Positions 33,942 to 45,813 of a stretch of 64,000 nt of DNA are shown in pieces. Made by a program: the position numbers and the translations under genes. The notes under the pieces are model-generated. The model was not told the origin of the DNA. It saw only the letters and a program-made list of their open reading frames with translations, and ran no database searches. Position 1 is the first letter of the stretch. Each line of letters opens with the position of its first letter. The stretch comes from Anomaloglossus baeobatrachus (taxonomy: Eukaryota > Chordata > Amphibia > Anura > Aromobatidae), in NCBI RefSeq assembly GCF_048569485.1, contig NC_134353.1:529883008-529947007 (forward strand). The letters run 5' to 3'.

Positions 33942-35074
33942 TGTGACGCCCTGGCCTATCAGGTCATCACAGGGTATTGTGCAATCCGCCCTTCTGCACA
34001 GTATCCACCCTCCTTGGTTACGGATCCTGATCCTTTGGTGGTGCAAACAGCTTGGCCAATCAAAATCCTAGGAACACTTTCCCACATGAACCTAACAGAC
34101 ACACCATTGAGGGGCCTGAAGGGAATAGGGCCGCCCACATGGGGGGTTGCTGAGGAGAAAGTGAGGACAGTGACAGTTGAGAGAGGAGGTGAAGTGGCTC
34201 TCGTGAGGAGAGGCCACGGAGGAGAGCTCCTGTATACTAGGTGGCAGACGTTGGTCAGGGCCTGGTAGGAGCTGGAACCCGGTCTTAGGGGAGAATGTTA
34301 AGGGGCACGGACTGCCGAGGAGGGCAGCCGGCGGCCTTGAGCTATCACCGGGCAGGGGCCAGGGCATGACGGGGTACGTGGACCCCAGGCCGGAAAGAAG
34401 CTTCACGTGTTCCAGTAATTTACCCGATGGGGGTAAAGACTACAAGTGTCATCCCCAACCAGCTCCAAAATCGGGGTACTAGTGCACTGATGGGATAGGA
34501 CTTTCCTACTGCAGTCCAAAGAAATCCTACGCGTGAACCCTGAGAGCAAGCTCACTCCGTTAGCCATACGGGTGAGCGGGACCCGGAGAGTTTCATACCA
34601 ACGGGTCCAATTGACACTAAGGTGCCAGGCATAGGGCCACAGACCAACAACAACACCAAGGGCACGGACCCAGGCATGCTCTCCGCTGGCTACAGTGGTG
34701 CTCAGAACCTTGGTTTACAAGCTGTCAGTGTGGTTAATCTGGGACTGAGTGAGTACATTGAAAACCCCTGTACCTATCCCCCAACGGCACCCAAACACCA
34801 TCAACGGGCCCCGGGACACAAACCCCCTACCCACGGAGGGGTTAAACATCAGGCTGCCACACCATCGTCACCGGGCTCCCCAGCAGCAGCGGTGGTCCCT
34901 CACATTATCACGCACCGTGGGTGGCGTCACAAACTTTCCAAAAAACCCCTGTACACAGCTCCCCCCTTCTTTTAATGTGGTTGCGCTACACTCGGGTACG
35001 GAGACCCCTAGAGCAACCGTGGATCTGGATCCGAGCAGCGGCAGCGGCCCGGCTGCTGGCACGGGGGCGGTACA
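33942..35074 (+). mobile_element. Solo LTR (1133 bp) inside the minisatellite
   Basis: Starts TGTGACGCC and ends GCGGTACA, with 4 bp duplication CATA (33938-33941 and 35075-35078). Removing it would restore the satellite sequence 'gatacatacatt'. TG..CA ends with a 4-5 bp duplication fit an LTR retrotransposon, probably Ty3-like; no internal part remains. It looks moderately young. Confidence 0.75.
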
Positions 35075-36235
35075 CATACATTACACCAGACCCCACTCCC
35101 ATTCTCCCCACAATAACTGCCATGTGTATGGGGCTCTAATGCCCTGTGTGCAGGGAGAAGTGATACATACATTACACCAGACCCCACTCCCACTATCCCC
35201 ACAATAACTGCCATGTGTATGGGGCTCTAATGCCCTGTGTGCAGGGAGAAGTGATACATACATTACACCAGACCCCACTCCCATTCTCCCCACAATAACT
35301 GCCCTGTGTATGGGCTCTAATGCCCTGTGTGCAGGGAGAAGTGATACATACATTACACCAGACCCCACTCCCATTTTCCCCACAATAACTGCCCTGTGTA
35401 TGGGCTCTAATGCCCTGTGTGCAGGGAGAAGTGATACATACATTACACCAGACCCCACTCCCACTATCCCCACAATAACTGCCGTGTGTATGGGGCTCTA
35501 ATGCCCTGTGTGCAGGGAGAAGTGATACATACATTACACCAGACCCCACTCCCACTATCCCCACAATAACTGCCCTGTGTATGGGCTCTAATGCCCTGTG
35601 TGCAGGAGAAGTGATACATACATTACACCAGACCCCACTCCCACTATCCCCACAATAACTGCCCTGTGTATGGGCTCTAATGCCCTGTGTGCAGGAGAAG
35701 TGATACATACATTACACCAGAGCCCACCATTATCCCCACTGTGGGAACAAAAACTGCCCTGTGTATGGGGCTTTATTGTCCTGTGTGCAGGGAGAAGTGA
35801 TACATACATTACACCAGAGCCCACTCCCACTATCCCCACAATAACTGCCCTGTGTATGGGCTCTAATGCCCTGTGTGCAGGGAGAAGTGATACATACATT
35901 ACACCAGACCCCACTCCCACTATCCCCACTATCCCCACAATAACTGCCCTGTGTATGGGCTCTAATGCCCTGTGTGCAGGGAGAAGTGATACATACATTA
36001 CACCAGACCCCACTCCCATTATCCCCACAATAACTGCCCTGTGTATGGGGCTCTAATGCCCTGTGTGCAGGGAGAAGTGATACATACATTACACCAGACC
36101 CCACTCCCACTATCCCCACTATCCCCACAATAACTGCCCTGTGTATGGGGCTCTAATGCCCTGTGTGCAGGGAGAAGTGATACATACATTACACCAGACC
36201 CCACTCCCACTATCCCCACAATAACTGCCGTGTGT
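35075..36235 (+). repeat. ~90 bp minisatellite, block 2 (~12 units)
   Basis: Same repeat family as block 1 but with a shorter unit of about 87-92 bp, because most units lack the 'actgtggga' segment. It ends about 120 bp upstream of the CRE of the PLIN2 promoter. Open frames on both strands are artefacts. Confidence 0.95.
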
Positions 36236-36344
36236 ACAGGCTCCTCCAGCACATAACACGCCCCCGTTACCGGCCTCACCACACAACTGTCAGTCACACC
36301 GTGACCCCTGCACGCCGCGCACAGCCGCCCTCAGTCAGGAGAGC

Positions 36345-36452
36345 AGACTGTGACGTCACCAGTCAGCTGACTGCAGGGAGCCTCCGGAGACCGCGCATAG
36401 TCAGGTGGGCGTGGTTATCCGCCTATAAGAGCGCAGACGCCCGAGGAGCGCT
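36345..36452 (+). promoter_or_regulatory. PLIN2: PLIN2 core promoter (CRE, GC/KLF box, TATA box)
   Basis: A consensus cAMP response element TGACGTCA lies at 36351-36358, a KLF/Sp1-type 'gtgggcgtggtta' at about 36404-36416 and a TATA-like 'cctataaga' at 36422-36430. A start site is expected near 36450-36460, at 'ctcattgact'. An AP-1 site TGACTCA (36457-36463) falls at or just after the start. No clear PPAR DR1 element is visible in the 250 bp upstream, although PPARs control mammalian PLIN2. Sites are by inspection only. Confidence 0.6.
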
Positions 36453-36496
36453 CATTGACTCATTCCTCTCTGGCAGGCAGTGGCTGTAGTGAGCAG
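36453..36496 (+). other. PLIN2: PLIN2 exon 1, non-coding (predicted)
   Basis: The short stretch from the predicted start site to the donor 'gagcag|gtgggt' at 36497 has no ATG. Mammalian PLIN2 also has a non-coding first exon. The next exon would begin after 'ttttgtag' (36592) or 'tttcctag' (36604). The exact start and the choice of acceptor need transcript evidence. Confidence 0.55.
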
Positions 36497-36608
36497 GTGG
36501 GTGGCGGCTTCAGCCCGTGCTGGGATTAGAGGAGAGATCTCTGGTGGTGTTTGCTCTTTCTCGGCGATGACCGTGTGCTTTACTTTTTGTAGGTATTTTC
36601 CTAGCAAC

Positions 36609-39600
36609 ATGGCTGAGACAGTGGAACAGCAGCAGCAGCAGGTAATGTTTCCACCCTGGTATATATTGGGCATGGAGGGGGCAGATGTAGTGGAGCTTAT
36701 ACTCTGCCCCTTACTGTGGGGTCTGAGCCCCTCACTATTAGTGCAGCAGTAGGTGGCTCCTCAGTCTCCCTGGTATATGCACTGTGCGAGGCACTGGCTC
36801 TCTGGTATCTGCCATCTGCTGGTGCTTGTCCCGGGTGCACAGGATCTGTTGGAGTGGCCACTTCTGGCAGGGGATGTTGCAGATATGTAGCTTTCAGTGC
36901 GGTTTGCTTTCAGTGACTGACTTTATGGCTGGTTTTGGAGATGTAATGGGCTCTACAGAAGTGTGTGTATATAAATTGTCCATTATACATCTATGCAGCT
37001 AATGGAAACTCACTGACCATATCTCAAAACTAGCAGAGGGAAAAGGCAGCTGTAACTGTAAATACAGATCAGTAAGCTAAACCACTGTAGGGTGCTGCAG
37101 ACCCCCATGATAAAGGGCATAGTCAACTCTGGTGCAACATACAGATGACAGGCCCCTCACAACCTAGCAGATCTTGGAGGGCATTGCTGCTGGGTATTAG
37201 AATTGGGCCTGCCACACACGGGTGCAGTGTCTGGCTTACAGCCTATTGTTGGTGCCCATACTACCAGATCAGGTGGACTGCCCAGCACTAGAAGTACATC
37301 CCACTGGGATGGAGACCCTATTTTACAAAGCCAGTGTCCATGGGTTTTTCTTACTGTGTGAAGCCCCACAGGTGTTGTGTCGGTGTCGGTGCGTTACCTT
37401 CAGGGACTCCACGTTGCTGGATCTCCGTCACTGGTAGGAAATCTTCTGTTTTGATCGTGACGCCACTCTCAGTATTGCGGCCAGTAGGGACCGCCACTGC
37501 AGATTGATGGTCGCCTGGGGCTGATGGTGTGTGCAGTTAGATGTAGTAGCCTCCTGAGAGTGAGGCAAGCCCCAGGGCCCTGTGTAGGTTTGTAGTACCA
37601 CAAGTCGCAGAATGACCACACAGGCAGGATGTCTTTCAGGGTTTTTACTCACATTAGATGGCAGGGTGAGTAACCCGGGCGTAGCTGAGATGAACCAGGT
37701 AGGAACCAGGTATCCTTCAGGCTGACTTTATGAGGGTGACTACTGACTCGCCTTCCTTAGCCCTTGGTGGTTTGGGGTGACCCCGACTTTTAGTCCCTAT
37801 GGGGGTCACCCAGGGAAGATGCTCCAAGCCTCTCTCCCCTTCTTGTTTGCCGTGTGCTTGTTCCCCGGACCAGGCCACTCCAGCCTCTTGCCTCCTATGA
37901 CCTATGGGCCCTCACTGCGGTTACGTGGCTGCGGCTTTTGTAGTGTTGTGGTGTGGGCTTTAAGAGCCCCACACCGGCAGGTTTAGCAGGGAAAGGTGAA
38001 TCTATCCTCGCTTCGGGATCTGCCGCCCGGTTGGGCCTGGTGCTCTCTAGCAGTCTCCTTACTTCCCACTCCGTGCACTCTCTAGCTGAAGCTGGCTTTC
38101 AGGCAGCACTCCTAGTTGACCGTTCTCCCCCGTCTGTAGCCACTGCGCGGGCGCTGTTAGACAGCAACAGCCCCACAGGTCTGCTCCTCACTGAGCCCTA
38201 TGGAGTTCTGCTCTAACTGACTCACTGCTCCTCCTCTCCTGTTCTTGCCTACGCCACCTAGCAACCAGATTCTCTTACCACACCCCTTGAGAGGAGATGG
38301 AGGCTCTACCCCCTCCACTATTCCAGTGAAGGTGAAGGCTTGCCCCCTCCTGGGTTCCCCAGGGGTCCTCTCATGGGTACATGTGTGAGAGCTGATCACT
38401 ATGCGCCTGTGTTCCACACCCCTGTCAGCCTTCTGGATTACCTGTATTGTACTGTCCCCAGCATGGGTGCAGTACTCAGTGGTGCCTGACCAGGTCAGGG
38501 GCGCCACAACTGCATAAGTGAAGACTGTACAGTTACATTGTGCACTCCTTACACTTGTGCAGGTTGCAGCCATCCCTGAATGTCCTTGTAAACTACAATA
38601 CTTATCCATGTGGTGTACACTCATATAGTGCTGTCCAGGCCACCTATTGTAATAGTAGGAGCTTTATTAAAGGGAACCTGTCACCACTTTTTTGGTGTAT
38701 AAGCTGCGGCCACCACCACCGGACCTGCATACAGCATTCTAACATGCTGTATATATAAAGGCTCAGGCCGCTGTGACAACATAAAAAAACACTACTTTCC
38801 TAACAGTCGTGTGGTGAGCCATACGGGCTTCTCCAGTACCGGGGCTGCCTCTTTCAGCCATCTTTGTCCTTCTCTAGCCATGATGCGTCCGTCATCCACA
38901 CTCGCCGGCATTCAGGTCCTGAGCAGGGCAGATCAAAGTACTTTAGTGCGCCTGCACAGGATCGGTGAGTGTCTATGATGTAGACGCGTCATGCACACAG
39001 GCTTCAGACAGGGGACAAAGATGGCCAAAAGAGGTGGCACCGGGGAACGGAGACTCCCATATGGCCCACCGTATGACTGAGTATTATAAAGTGTTTTTGT
39101 TTTCACAGTGGCCTGGGCTCTTATATTCAGCATTCTAACATGCTGTATATAAGAGCCTGGTGGTGGTGGCCGTAGCTTATATGCCAAAAAGTGTTTACAG
39201 GTTCCCTTTAAACTAAAAATCACCTTCTGCAGCTCCTGGGCTGCATTCTATGAAGGTGCACCTTGGCCCTGACTCCCCCCAAACCCCCCCCCTCTCCCCC
39301 CTCTCCCCCCCCCCCCTCCCCTTCTAGACCCCCAAAAATAACTTTATAAAACTTGGCTGTTAGGTATACTAATTACCTTGGTAGCCCAGATGGGCGGGCT
39401 CATTTTCTGTTTCTTTATCCCCCACTTGCTGCTGATTGTCGTCCTTCTTTGATGGGATGACTCCCTCAGTCTTCCTCCTCGTCACATTTTCATATCTTGT
39501 GCCTGTGCAGTTAGATCTGCTCGTGCAGCTTGCTTTGCCATATTGCGGCCAGAGCAGAAAACATAGCTGCTCGTGCCAGTGAGCTAAATGTGCAGGCACA

Positions 39601-42600
39601 AGATTATGGGTGGGTACTAGCATGGTGCTGGTGAGGTCAACGCTGTGCATGAAAAAATCCTTTATGTGAAAAGACAATAAAGCCCCCTCTTTGACCTCTT
39701 TATTAACCCCACCAATAACAGCCCTCCGGGTCCAACGTAATCCACACAAGGTCCCATGACTCCTCCAGCTCTGCTACACCTAACACTCACAGAGCGCCAT
39801 AGACCGTGACTGCTCACTGTGAGGGTCAGGCTGCAAGTGAAGTGAGCCGCATGAGATCAGCTGTCGCTTCACTCATGCGCTTTGCGCTGACAGGTGCAGG
39901 ACTCCAGCTGTCACTGCACATCAGCTGACTGAAGTCACTGCTGATCTTGTACTCGCCTTCTCAAGCGAGGCTGCCTCTGGATGCTGGTCTCCTGCTTCCA
40001 GACTGGCTCATGTCTATACAGTTATGCTCAGCTGGGTCGGGTCATAAGTAGCAGAGCGCCAAAGACAGCCACATGGGACAAGCATCGCTGGAGACTTCAG
40101 CACCACGGACAGAGCAGGGACAGGTGAGCATCTCCCCGTGCTATCAAAATAACGCAGGGACATTCCGGGTAAAACCACACGCGGTTTTCGGTTGCGGCTT
40201 GCTGCAGTTTTTTGCCACAGGTGCAGTAATCTTTCAGAGGATGAAGGTCCATTTTCTAGTGCGCACAGGGACTTACACAGTACATGGCAGGCATACATTT
40301 GTAAGGCTCTCAGCACAGGAACATTTTTTTATATTCTTTTCTGCCATGAACCATTTTGTGTTGTGGCAAAGGTTGAAAATGAGCAATTCTGAATTTCTCA
40401 AAGTACAATTGCTAGTAAATGTTTGTTTTACATGACCAGTCTGTGTTTTTCTTTTATTCTCCCATGTTCCATCCCTAGAATGTGGTGGTAAGGCTGATAA
40501 ACCTCCCATTTGTGAGCTCTACATATGACATGGTGTCCTCCACCTATGTGACCACTAAAGACAACCATCACTACCTGAAATCTGTATGTGACATCGCAGA
40601 GAAAAGTGTGAAGAGCATCACTTCGGTGGCCATCACCAGCGCCATGCCAATCCTGCAGAAACTTGAGCCTCAAAGTAGGTTTAGCGTTTTGATGGTGGTT
40701 TTTTACTTGGTGGGATTGGGTAAACCCCTAATGTATATACAGTATTTGGGACTAAAATCTATACCATATGGATTTATTAATGTTTAAGATGCAGGTAAAC
40801 ATGATTGGCAATATAGTAAGGATGGTTGCAATATAGACCACCACCCCCCTGCCAAAACAGCAATCATGGGAGTTGTGGTTGAGTTTCAGAGGGATGACAT
40901 GGGACAATACAATCCCAGGTATTTTGTAGTAATATCAGGAGATGTGTATAACTAGGTGGCATTAGTGCATAGAGGTGTGCCATTCTAGACATGTCAGTAA
41001 TTTTCTCCTAGTGTGGCAAGTAGGCCAAATATCACCATATACCTAGTATTTCCCACAAGAGCTTTGCTAGCTTTTATATACAATGACTGTTGTATTAAAT
41101 CTAATTTCCTCAGTTGCTCTGGCAAACAACATTGGCTGTATTGGACTGGACAAGATTGAGGAAAGGTTGCCTATTCTGTATCAGCCTCCTGAAAAGGTAA
41201 GCAGATAAAATCATGCAGAGCCTTAAATTTCCCTTCACCTACTGTCAGATTACAGAGGTCCCATCTTGTATATTTTTAGGTTGTGGCTATTGCCTCAGAA
41301 GCAGTTGTTGGTGCCAGAGATGCTGTTATCCATAGTATCACAGGAGTAGTGGATAAAACCAAGGGAGCTGTGCAGGACAGTGTGGAGATGACTAAGGCTG
41401 TTGTAAATGGCGGCATTAATACTGTTCTTGGAAGCTGTGTAGTGAAGATCATGAGCGACCGTGTGGACTCTGCACTAACTAGGTCTGAATGTCTTCTGGA
41501 ACAATTCCTGCCACCAACAGATGAAGAACTTGGTAAGCCAAACTGCTTAACTTGTATGCACAGAATAAGCCGCATTTGCTGGCGTAGCCAAAATACTAGC
41601 TCACCTGGCTTACTTTAAGCAACTGCATTATAGTTCAACTCTGCTGAAGAAGCTAAGGGTGTCCTGACAAGTAGTAAACCACAAGGTTTATATTGCTGAC
41701 TCCACAAAGTGTATCCAAGCTGTTAAATATGAGCATAACAAAGTTCTCTTATTATAGCCAAGGAAGCAACTGAAACAGAAGGCTTTGTGTCCCAAGATAA
41801 GCCTGGCTACTATGTGCGCTTGGGATCCCTCTCTACAAAGGCCCGCAAGCGTGTCTACCAACAGGCCCTGACTAGGATGAAGGATGCCAAATGCAGGAGT
41901 CAGGAAGCCATTGCTCAGCTCCAGAACACACTTGACCTGGTTAGTACATGTACTTGTAAACATCGTCACTAACTTTCGTGGAGTGACAAACTTTAATTGA
42001 GCCAAAAAGCTATACATTGCAGATTAGATATCTTGCAGTATTTAGGACGAAGCATTGCAATACAAGCCTAGATTCACTCATTCATATGTTCAGAAAATCT
42101 TTTCCCTGCCACCAGAAGACACCATTTCTACAGGTTGTATTGCAGATCAGCCCCTAATTTGAATTTTAGAGGCCACCACCATGTACAGGAGTAGCGGGTT
42201 CTAGAAATAAAGGACTGTAAAGCCTACAATGCTTTAACCTTATCTCCAGGTATAAAGCATCAAATTGGGACTCTCCTACTTTCTGTAGGCATGTACAAAA
42301 AGCCTGTCATAGGCAAAGCTCCCTTATTGTTGACATGAAGTACTAATAGGGCTTTACACCCACATGTACTTCCTGAGGGGGAAAATGCATACTGGTGTAA
42401 AACCAGATGTAGTGCATATAATCACACCTGTCTTCCATGAACATAAATAACTTTCTTTTCAGATTGAATATGCAAGAAAAAACATGAATGGTGCAAATCA
42501 GAAGATCCATGATGCTCAAGAGAAGATGTTCAGCAAGTGGGTGGAGTGGACGAAAGGAACTGGAGAAGATGCTGGTGGGGAAACTGAGGGTGCAGAGGTA

Positions 42601-43042
42601 ATGACACTCGAGTCTTATGCTAGGCATCATCTGTATACTGGAAATATAACATGTCGTCTTCTCATTACAGCAAATGGAATCCCGCACACTGACTATTGCC
42701 CGTAGTCTCACTCATCACCTGCAAAGCACATGTCTGTCTCTGGTCTCCAGTGTCCAAGGACTTCCACAAAATATTCAGAGCAAGGCTCAGAGTATTAGTG
42801 CCATGGCTGCAGATATCTATCAAAACTTCCACTCTGCTTCTTCCTTCAGAGAAATATCGGACAGCCTCTTAACCGCCACTAAGGACATGTTCACTAAAAT
42901 AAAGGATGGCATGGATGATGTTATGGACTACTTCATAAACAACACTCCACTAAATTGGCTGGTAGGTCCATTTTATCCCAAACTGGCAAGTAGCCAACAT
43001 GGGGAGCAAGAAGATGGGGGAGATTCAGTTAAAGAGGACTAA
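36609..43042 (+). CDS. PLIN2: Perilipin-2 (adipophilin), lipid-droplet coat protein
   Basis: Coats cytosolic lipid droplets and limits lipase access. Seven coding exons with GT/AG borders: 36609-36641, 40479-40674, 41114-41196, 41280-41532, 41758-41939, 42463-42597 and 42671-43042, giving 417 residues (human PLIN2 has 437). Residues 1-11 are [11 protein letters not shown]. The PAT domain (about 12-104) shows '[15 protein letters not shown]' and '[16 protein letters not shown]'. Eleven-residue amphipathic repeats (about 105-165, '[20 protein letters not shown]') bind droplets. A C-terminal helical bundle shows '[13 protein letters not shown]', '[15 protein letters not shown]' and '[15 protein letters not shown]'. 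These motifs fit PLIN2 better than PLIN3. All exon phases agree and no stop interrupts, so the gene looks functional. Intron 2 (3.8 kb) holds a solo LTR and a MITE. Confidence 0.95.
37357..38508 (+). mobile_element. Solo LTR (1152 bp) in PLIN2 intron 2
   Basis: Starts TGTGAAGCCCC and ends GGGGCGCCACA, with 4 bp duplication ACTG (37353-37356 and 38509-38512). Similar length and TGTGA start to the LTR at 33942-35074, though the interiors differ. No internal retroelement genes remain. It is in sense orientation if the TG..CA ends are read with the gene; true orientation is unknown. Confidence 0.75.
38671..39207. mobile_element. TTAA-flanked MITE in PLIN2 intron 2
   Basis: Ends 'agggaacctgtcaccact' and the reverse complement of 'agtgtttacaggttccct' form inverted repeats that extend inward through 'aagctgcggccaccaccacc'. 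TTAA lies on both sides (38667-38670 and 39208-39211). It is a piggyBac-like non-autonomous element and has no gene. Confidence 0.78.
39212..40470. other. PLIN2 intron 2 remainder
   Basis: Contains a poly-C tract (about 39285-39320) and repeat-like GC-rich stretches, including a 'gcctgtgcag..ctgctcgtgcag' block around 39500-39600. Short frames show no domains. I see no gene or alternative PLIN2 exon that I can support. Confidence 0.5.
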
Positions 43043-43263
43043 AAATGAAGTGCCTAATGGGCAAATACCACTAAATTACTTGCCTTAGTTTGCATCTTCC
43101 ACCTTGGTCTATGCCAGTTACTGGTCCTCAGATTGTCAAATGTGAAAGGAGTTGTCTCTAACATTGGACTTTTGTCTTACTCTTGGATGTTTTTTGTATC
43201 TTCACAAATATGGTATCAATGTTACACTATGTACACTAACTTTATATTGTCTACTTTTGTATT

Positions 43264-43269
43264 AATAAA
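43264..43269 (+). terminator. PLIN2: PLIN2 polyadenylation signal
   Basis: AATAAA about 220 bp after the stop codon, followed by 'tgttacttg..tgtctgtcgtgt'-like GT-rich sequence at 43284-43297. This would give a short 3' UTR of about 250 bp. Confidence 0.75.
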
Positions 43270-43299
43270 ATGCTGCATTGACTTGTCTGTCGTGTACAA

Positions 43300-43916
43300 A
43301 CATTAGTTGCTCAAATGTAAGATCTGGTTTTAACTTGCACTCATTGTGACTTGACTCCCTAAAATGGTGCTCCTATAGCAATCTGTGGGTAATAAAACCT
43401 AGCGAATGACTAGAGATCTAAACATGGTGGGAGGAATGGGAAATCTTCATACAGGAGCTTGGAGATCTCCATTTCAGACTCTAAAAGCTTACATCTGAAG
43501 CAACCAGGGGATCAAATTTTGTAAAATACCAAAAAAAATAAACTTTGCACCCTTTACACTTGCAAGAGACTTAGAAATACAATGTCTTTATTTGAATTAG
43601 CAGTGTGTAATGTTACTCATGACATGCTACTTTAGCCAGTGAGATTGTAGCTATAGTTTTAATGACTGAGGGAGGCTTGGTTCCTGAGACCCAACCCCCA
43701 CACATGGCATGCATGATACTACTCAGAAGTCTGTAGCTCCAGCATGGGCTGTGCAAGCAGAGCTCAGCAGGCTCAAGTCTACAGGTCCTTCTCTGGATCT
43801 GTAAAGACTCTGCATTGAGCCTGTAACCTGCTGTTTCACCACTGGTGATAGGTGTATAAGGACAGACTCCACTGATACTCAGCAAGCATAACAGGTGATG
43901 AACTGTCATTGTTCAC
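43300..43916. other. PLIN2 3' flank, no gene seen
   Basis: Ordinary unique-looking sequence without a readable coding frame or recognisable repeat. Confidence 0.5.
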
Positions 43917-43920
43917 TTAA

Positions 43921-44224
43921 AGGGAATCTGTCAGTGGGTGTTTGCTACCTCATCTGAGAGCAGCATAATAGAGACCCAAATACTAACATGTCACTTACTG
44001 AGCTGTTTATTTTGATTAAAATCTGTTTTCTCTGCTGCAGTTGTACAGAGCTCATAAATATACTGGAATACAAGGCAGCATGCCAAATAGTAATCTAATG
44101 CTATACTGCTGATCAATGTTATCCAAACTACTCAGCAGTCCAGTAAGTCCTAAACCACTGGAATCAGGATCGCTGCCCCTACATTATGCTGATCTCAGAT
44201 CAGGTAACAAAATGATGTTCCCTT
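43921..44224. mobile_element. TTAA-flanked MITE (304 bp)
   Basis: Ends 'agggaatctgtcagtggg' and the reverse complement of 'aaaatgatgttccctt', with TTAA on both sides (43917-43920 and 44225-44228). A related start, 'agagaacctgtcaggtgc', follows TTAA at 44415-44418. That second element runs to about 44760, where the DIRS fossil begins, and its right end is not seen. Confidence 0.7.
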
Positions 44225-45813
44225 TTAACATTTGCCTGGTTATAAGGGAAGATCTCCCCTTTGTCCATACTCGTAGAGAGTAAGTTTATAGCATGTCTTC
44301 CAAATGACATCCTAGCTTGCATGCAAAGCCATAAGTGTAAATATCTTTTCATAAATATTAATACTTTACCAAAAGTGAATTGTGCAGTCCTTTCATATAC
44401 TGCATCTCTTAAATTTAAAGAGAACCTGTCAGGTGCAATATGCACCCATAAGCATAATGCTAATGAATGTGCAGTGTCAGAGGATGATTTCACTCACCTC
44501 TGTTGCCATTGTCACTGGACCCTGGAGTTTGGGTCATGCGCATTACTTCAGTTTGAAGCCAGGACACGTACACCTGGCTTCATAGTGCGCATGACTGGAA
44601 CTCCGGGCTCATGCGCATGCAGCGGCAGAGAGGTGAGTGAGATCATGCTGTGACACTGGACATTCAGGGTCGAACTAACATGCTAATGGAGCAGATAAGC
44701 CATGGGAACTAACTTCCAGGGGACTAGTGCCCTTGCTCATTAGCATAGGATTTCTAAAGATTTTATTTTTCCAGCACCCATGATGGCACCACAAGAGAGG
44801 GGATCCACCCTTCAAGGACAAGAAACTTCCAGAATAAAAAGGGGCGGCACCTCTCCTCGCATCAGTTGGTTTCCTGTCCTTGAACAGGGATTCACTAGAT
44901 CCAGGATGGTCTTGATGGACCGAAGATTGAAGTCCAGCGCCCGGCCGTCTCTAGCAGCGGCACGTGTCCTGCTGTGATCGGCCGAGGTGCTGTGGAGCTG
45001 CCGCAATGAACCCACAGGGGTCAGGCCTGCGTGCGGCACACCATACTCCAGTGACGCCAGGACGGATTCCAGGCGTGGGGACATGGTGTGGAGCCTGCGA
45101 GGACCAGGTAAGGGCCAGTCGGCCGCAGTGCTCTCCCGCCGCAGCAAGCCCACGGGGGTTCTGTCTGCGCGGGGGTCCGTCGTCTCTCACACTCACTCCT
45201 TACCATGTAGCGCCAGGGGTCAGGATGGAGGTGGCTGCTGCTGCGCTTCCCTGCGGTGGCATCCTCACGGCTGCAGGCACTGGCGCTTCCGGGTATCAGA
45301 GCGCCATGTTGTGTGTGGCAGGCGGGGGTGTCCAGGCAGTGCGCATATGCAGTGTGTTGGACGCGAAGTGGGACGTCATCTCCCGGAAATAGAAGGGAGG
45401 GGTTGCCAGTTTTTTGTTTTTTTTTTTTAAAGAGCGGCAATCTTCCTCAATGGTGTCGATGCTCAGTACCATGGCTGACAAGCGGTCGGCTGTGTCTCCT
45501 TTGCCTCCCTCCTCTCCAAAGCCTCCCTCTGATCCAGATACTGCCTCCCAGAAGCGGCAGCAGAGAGGTCACCGGCTCTGGAGCCAAGTGTGGGATGACT
45601 GAGGATCGGTCCTGCAAGCGGAAGGATCCTGGCACCCCTGACAGAAAAAGACCCTCTAAAGGAGGGAAGTCAGATGATGTCCCTGCTGACCCAGTATAGC
45701 ATCTGTGGGTGAGTGATGGCTCCTGATTCCCGCTTCTAAACGACAGTTGTCTTCTCTGTGTTTTTCCTAGGATCCTGATAGACCTAAGAAATGTCAATCC
45801 AAGTCTAGGCATA

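Noticed and set aside
33219-36297. Minus-strand frames repeating 'GVGSGVMYVSLLPAHRALE'
   Set aside because: They are translations of the 90-100 bp minisatellite; unit length changes shift the frame along the array.
40073-40435. Possible extra PLIN2 exon upstream of 40479
   Set aside because: An open frame starts with ATG at 40073, but its sequence is not perilipin-like. The exon at 36609 joins in phase to 40479 and matches the usual PLIN2 layout.
44800-45450. Several overlapping frames on both strands suggesting a small host gene
   Set aside because: The region is the GC-rich leader of a DIRS fossil; frames overlap on both strands and show no conserved domain.
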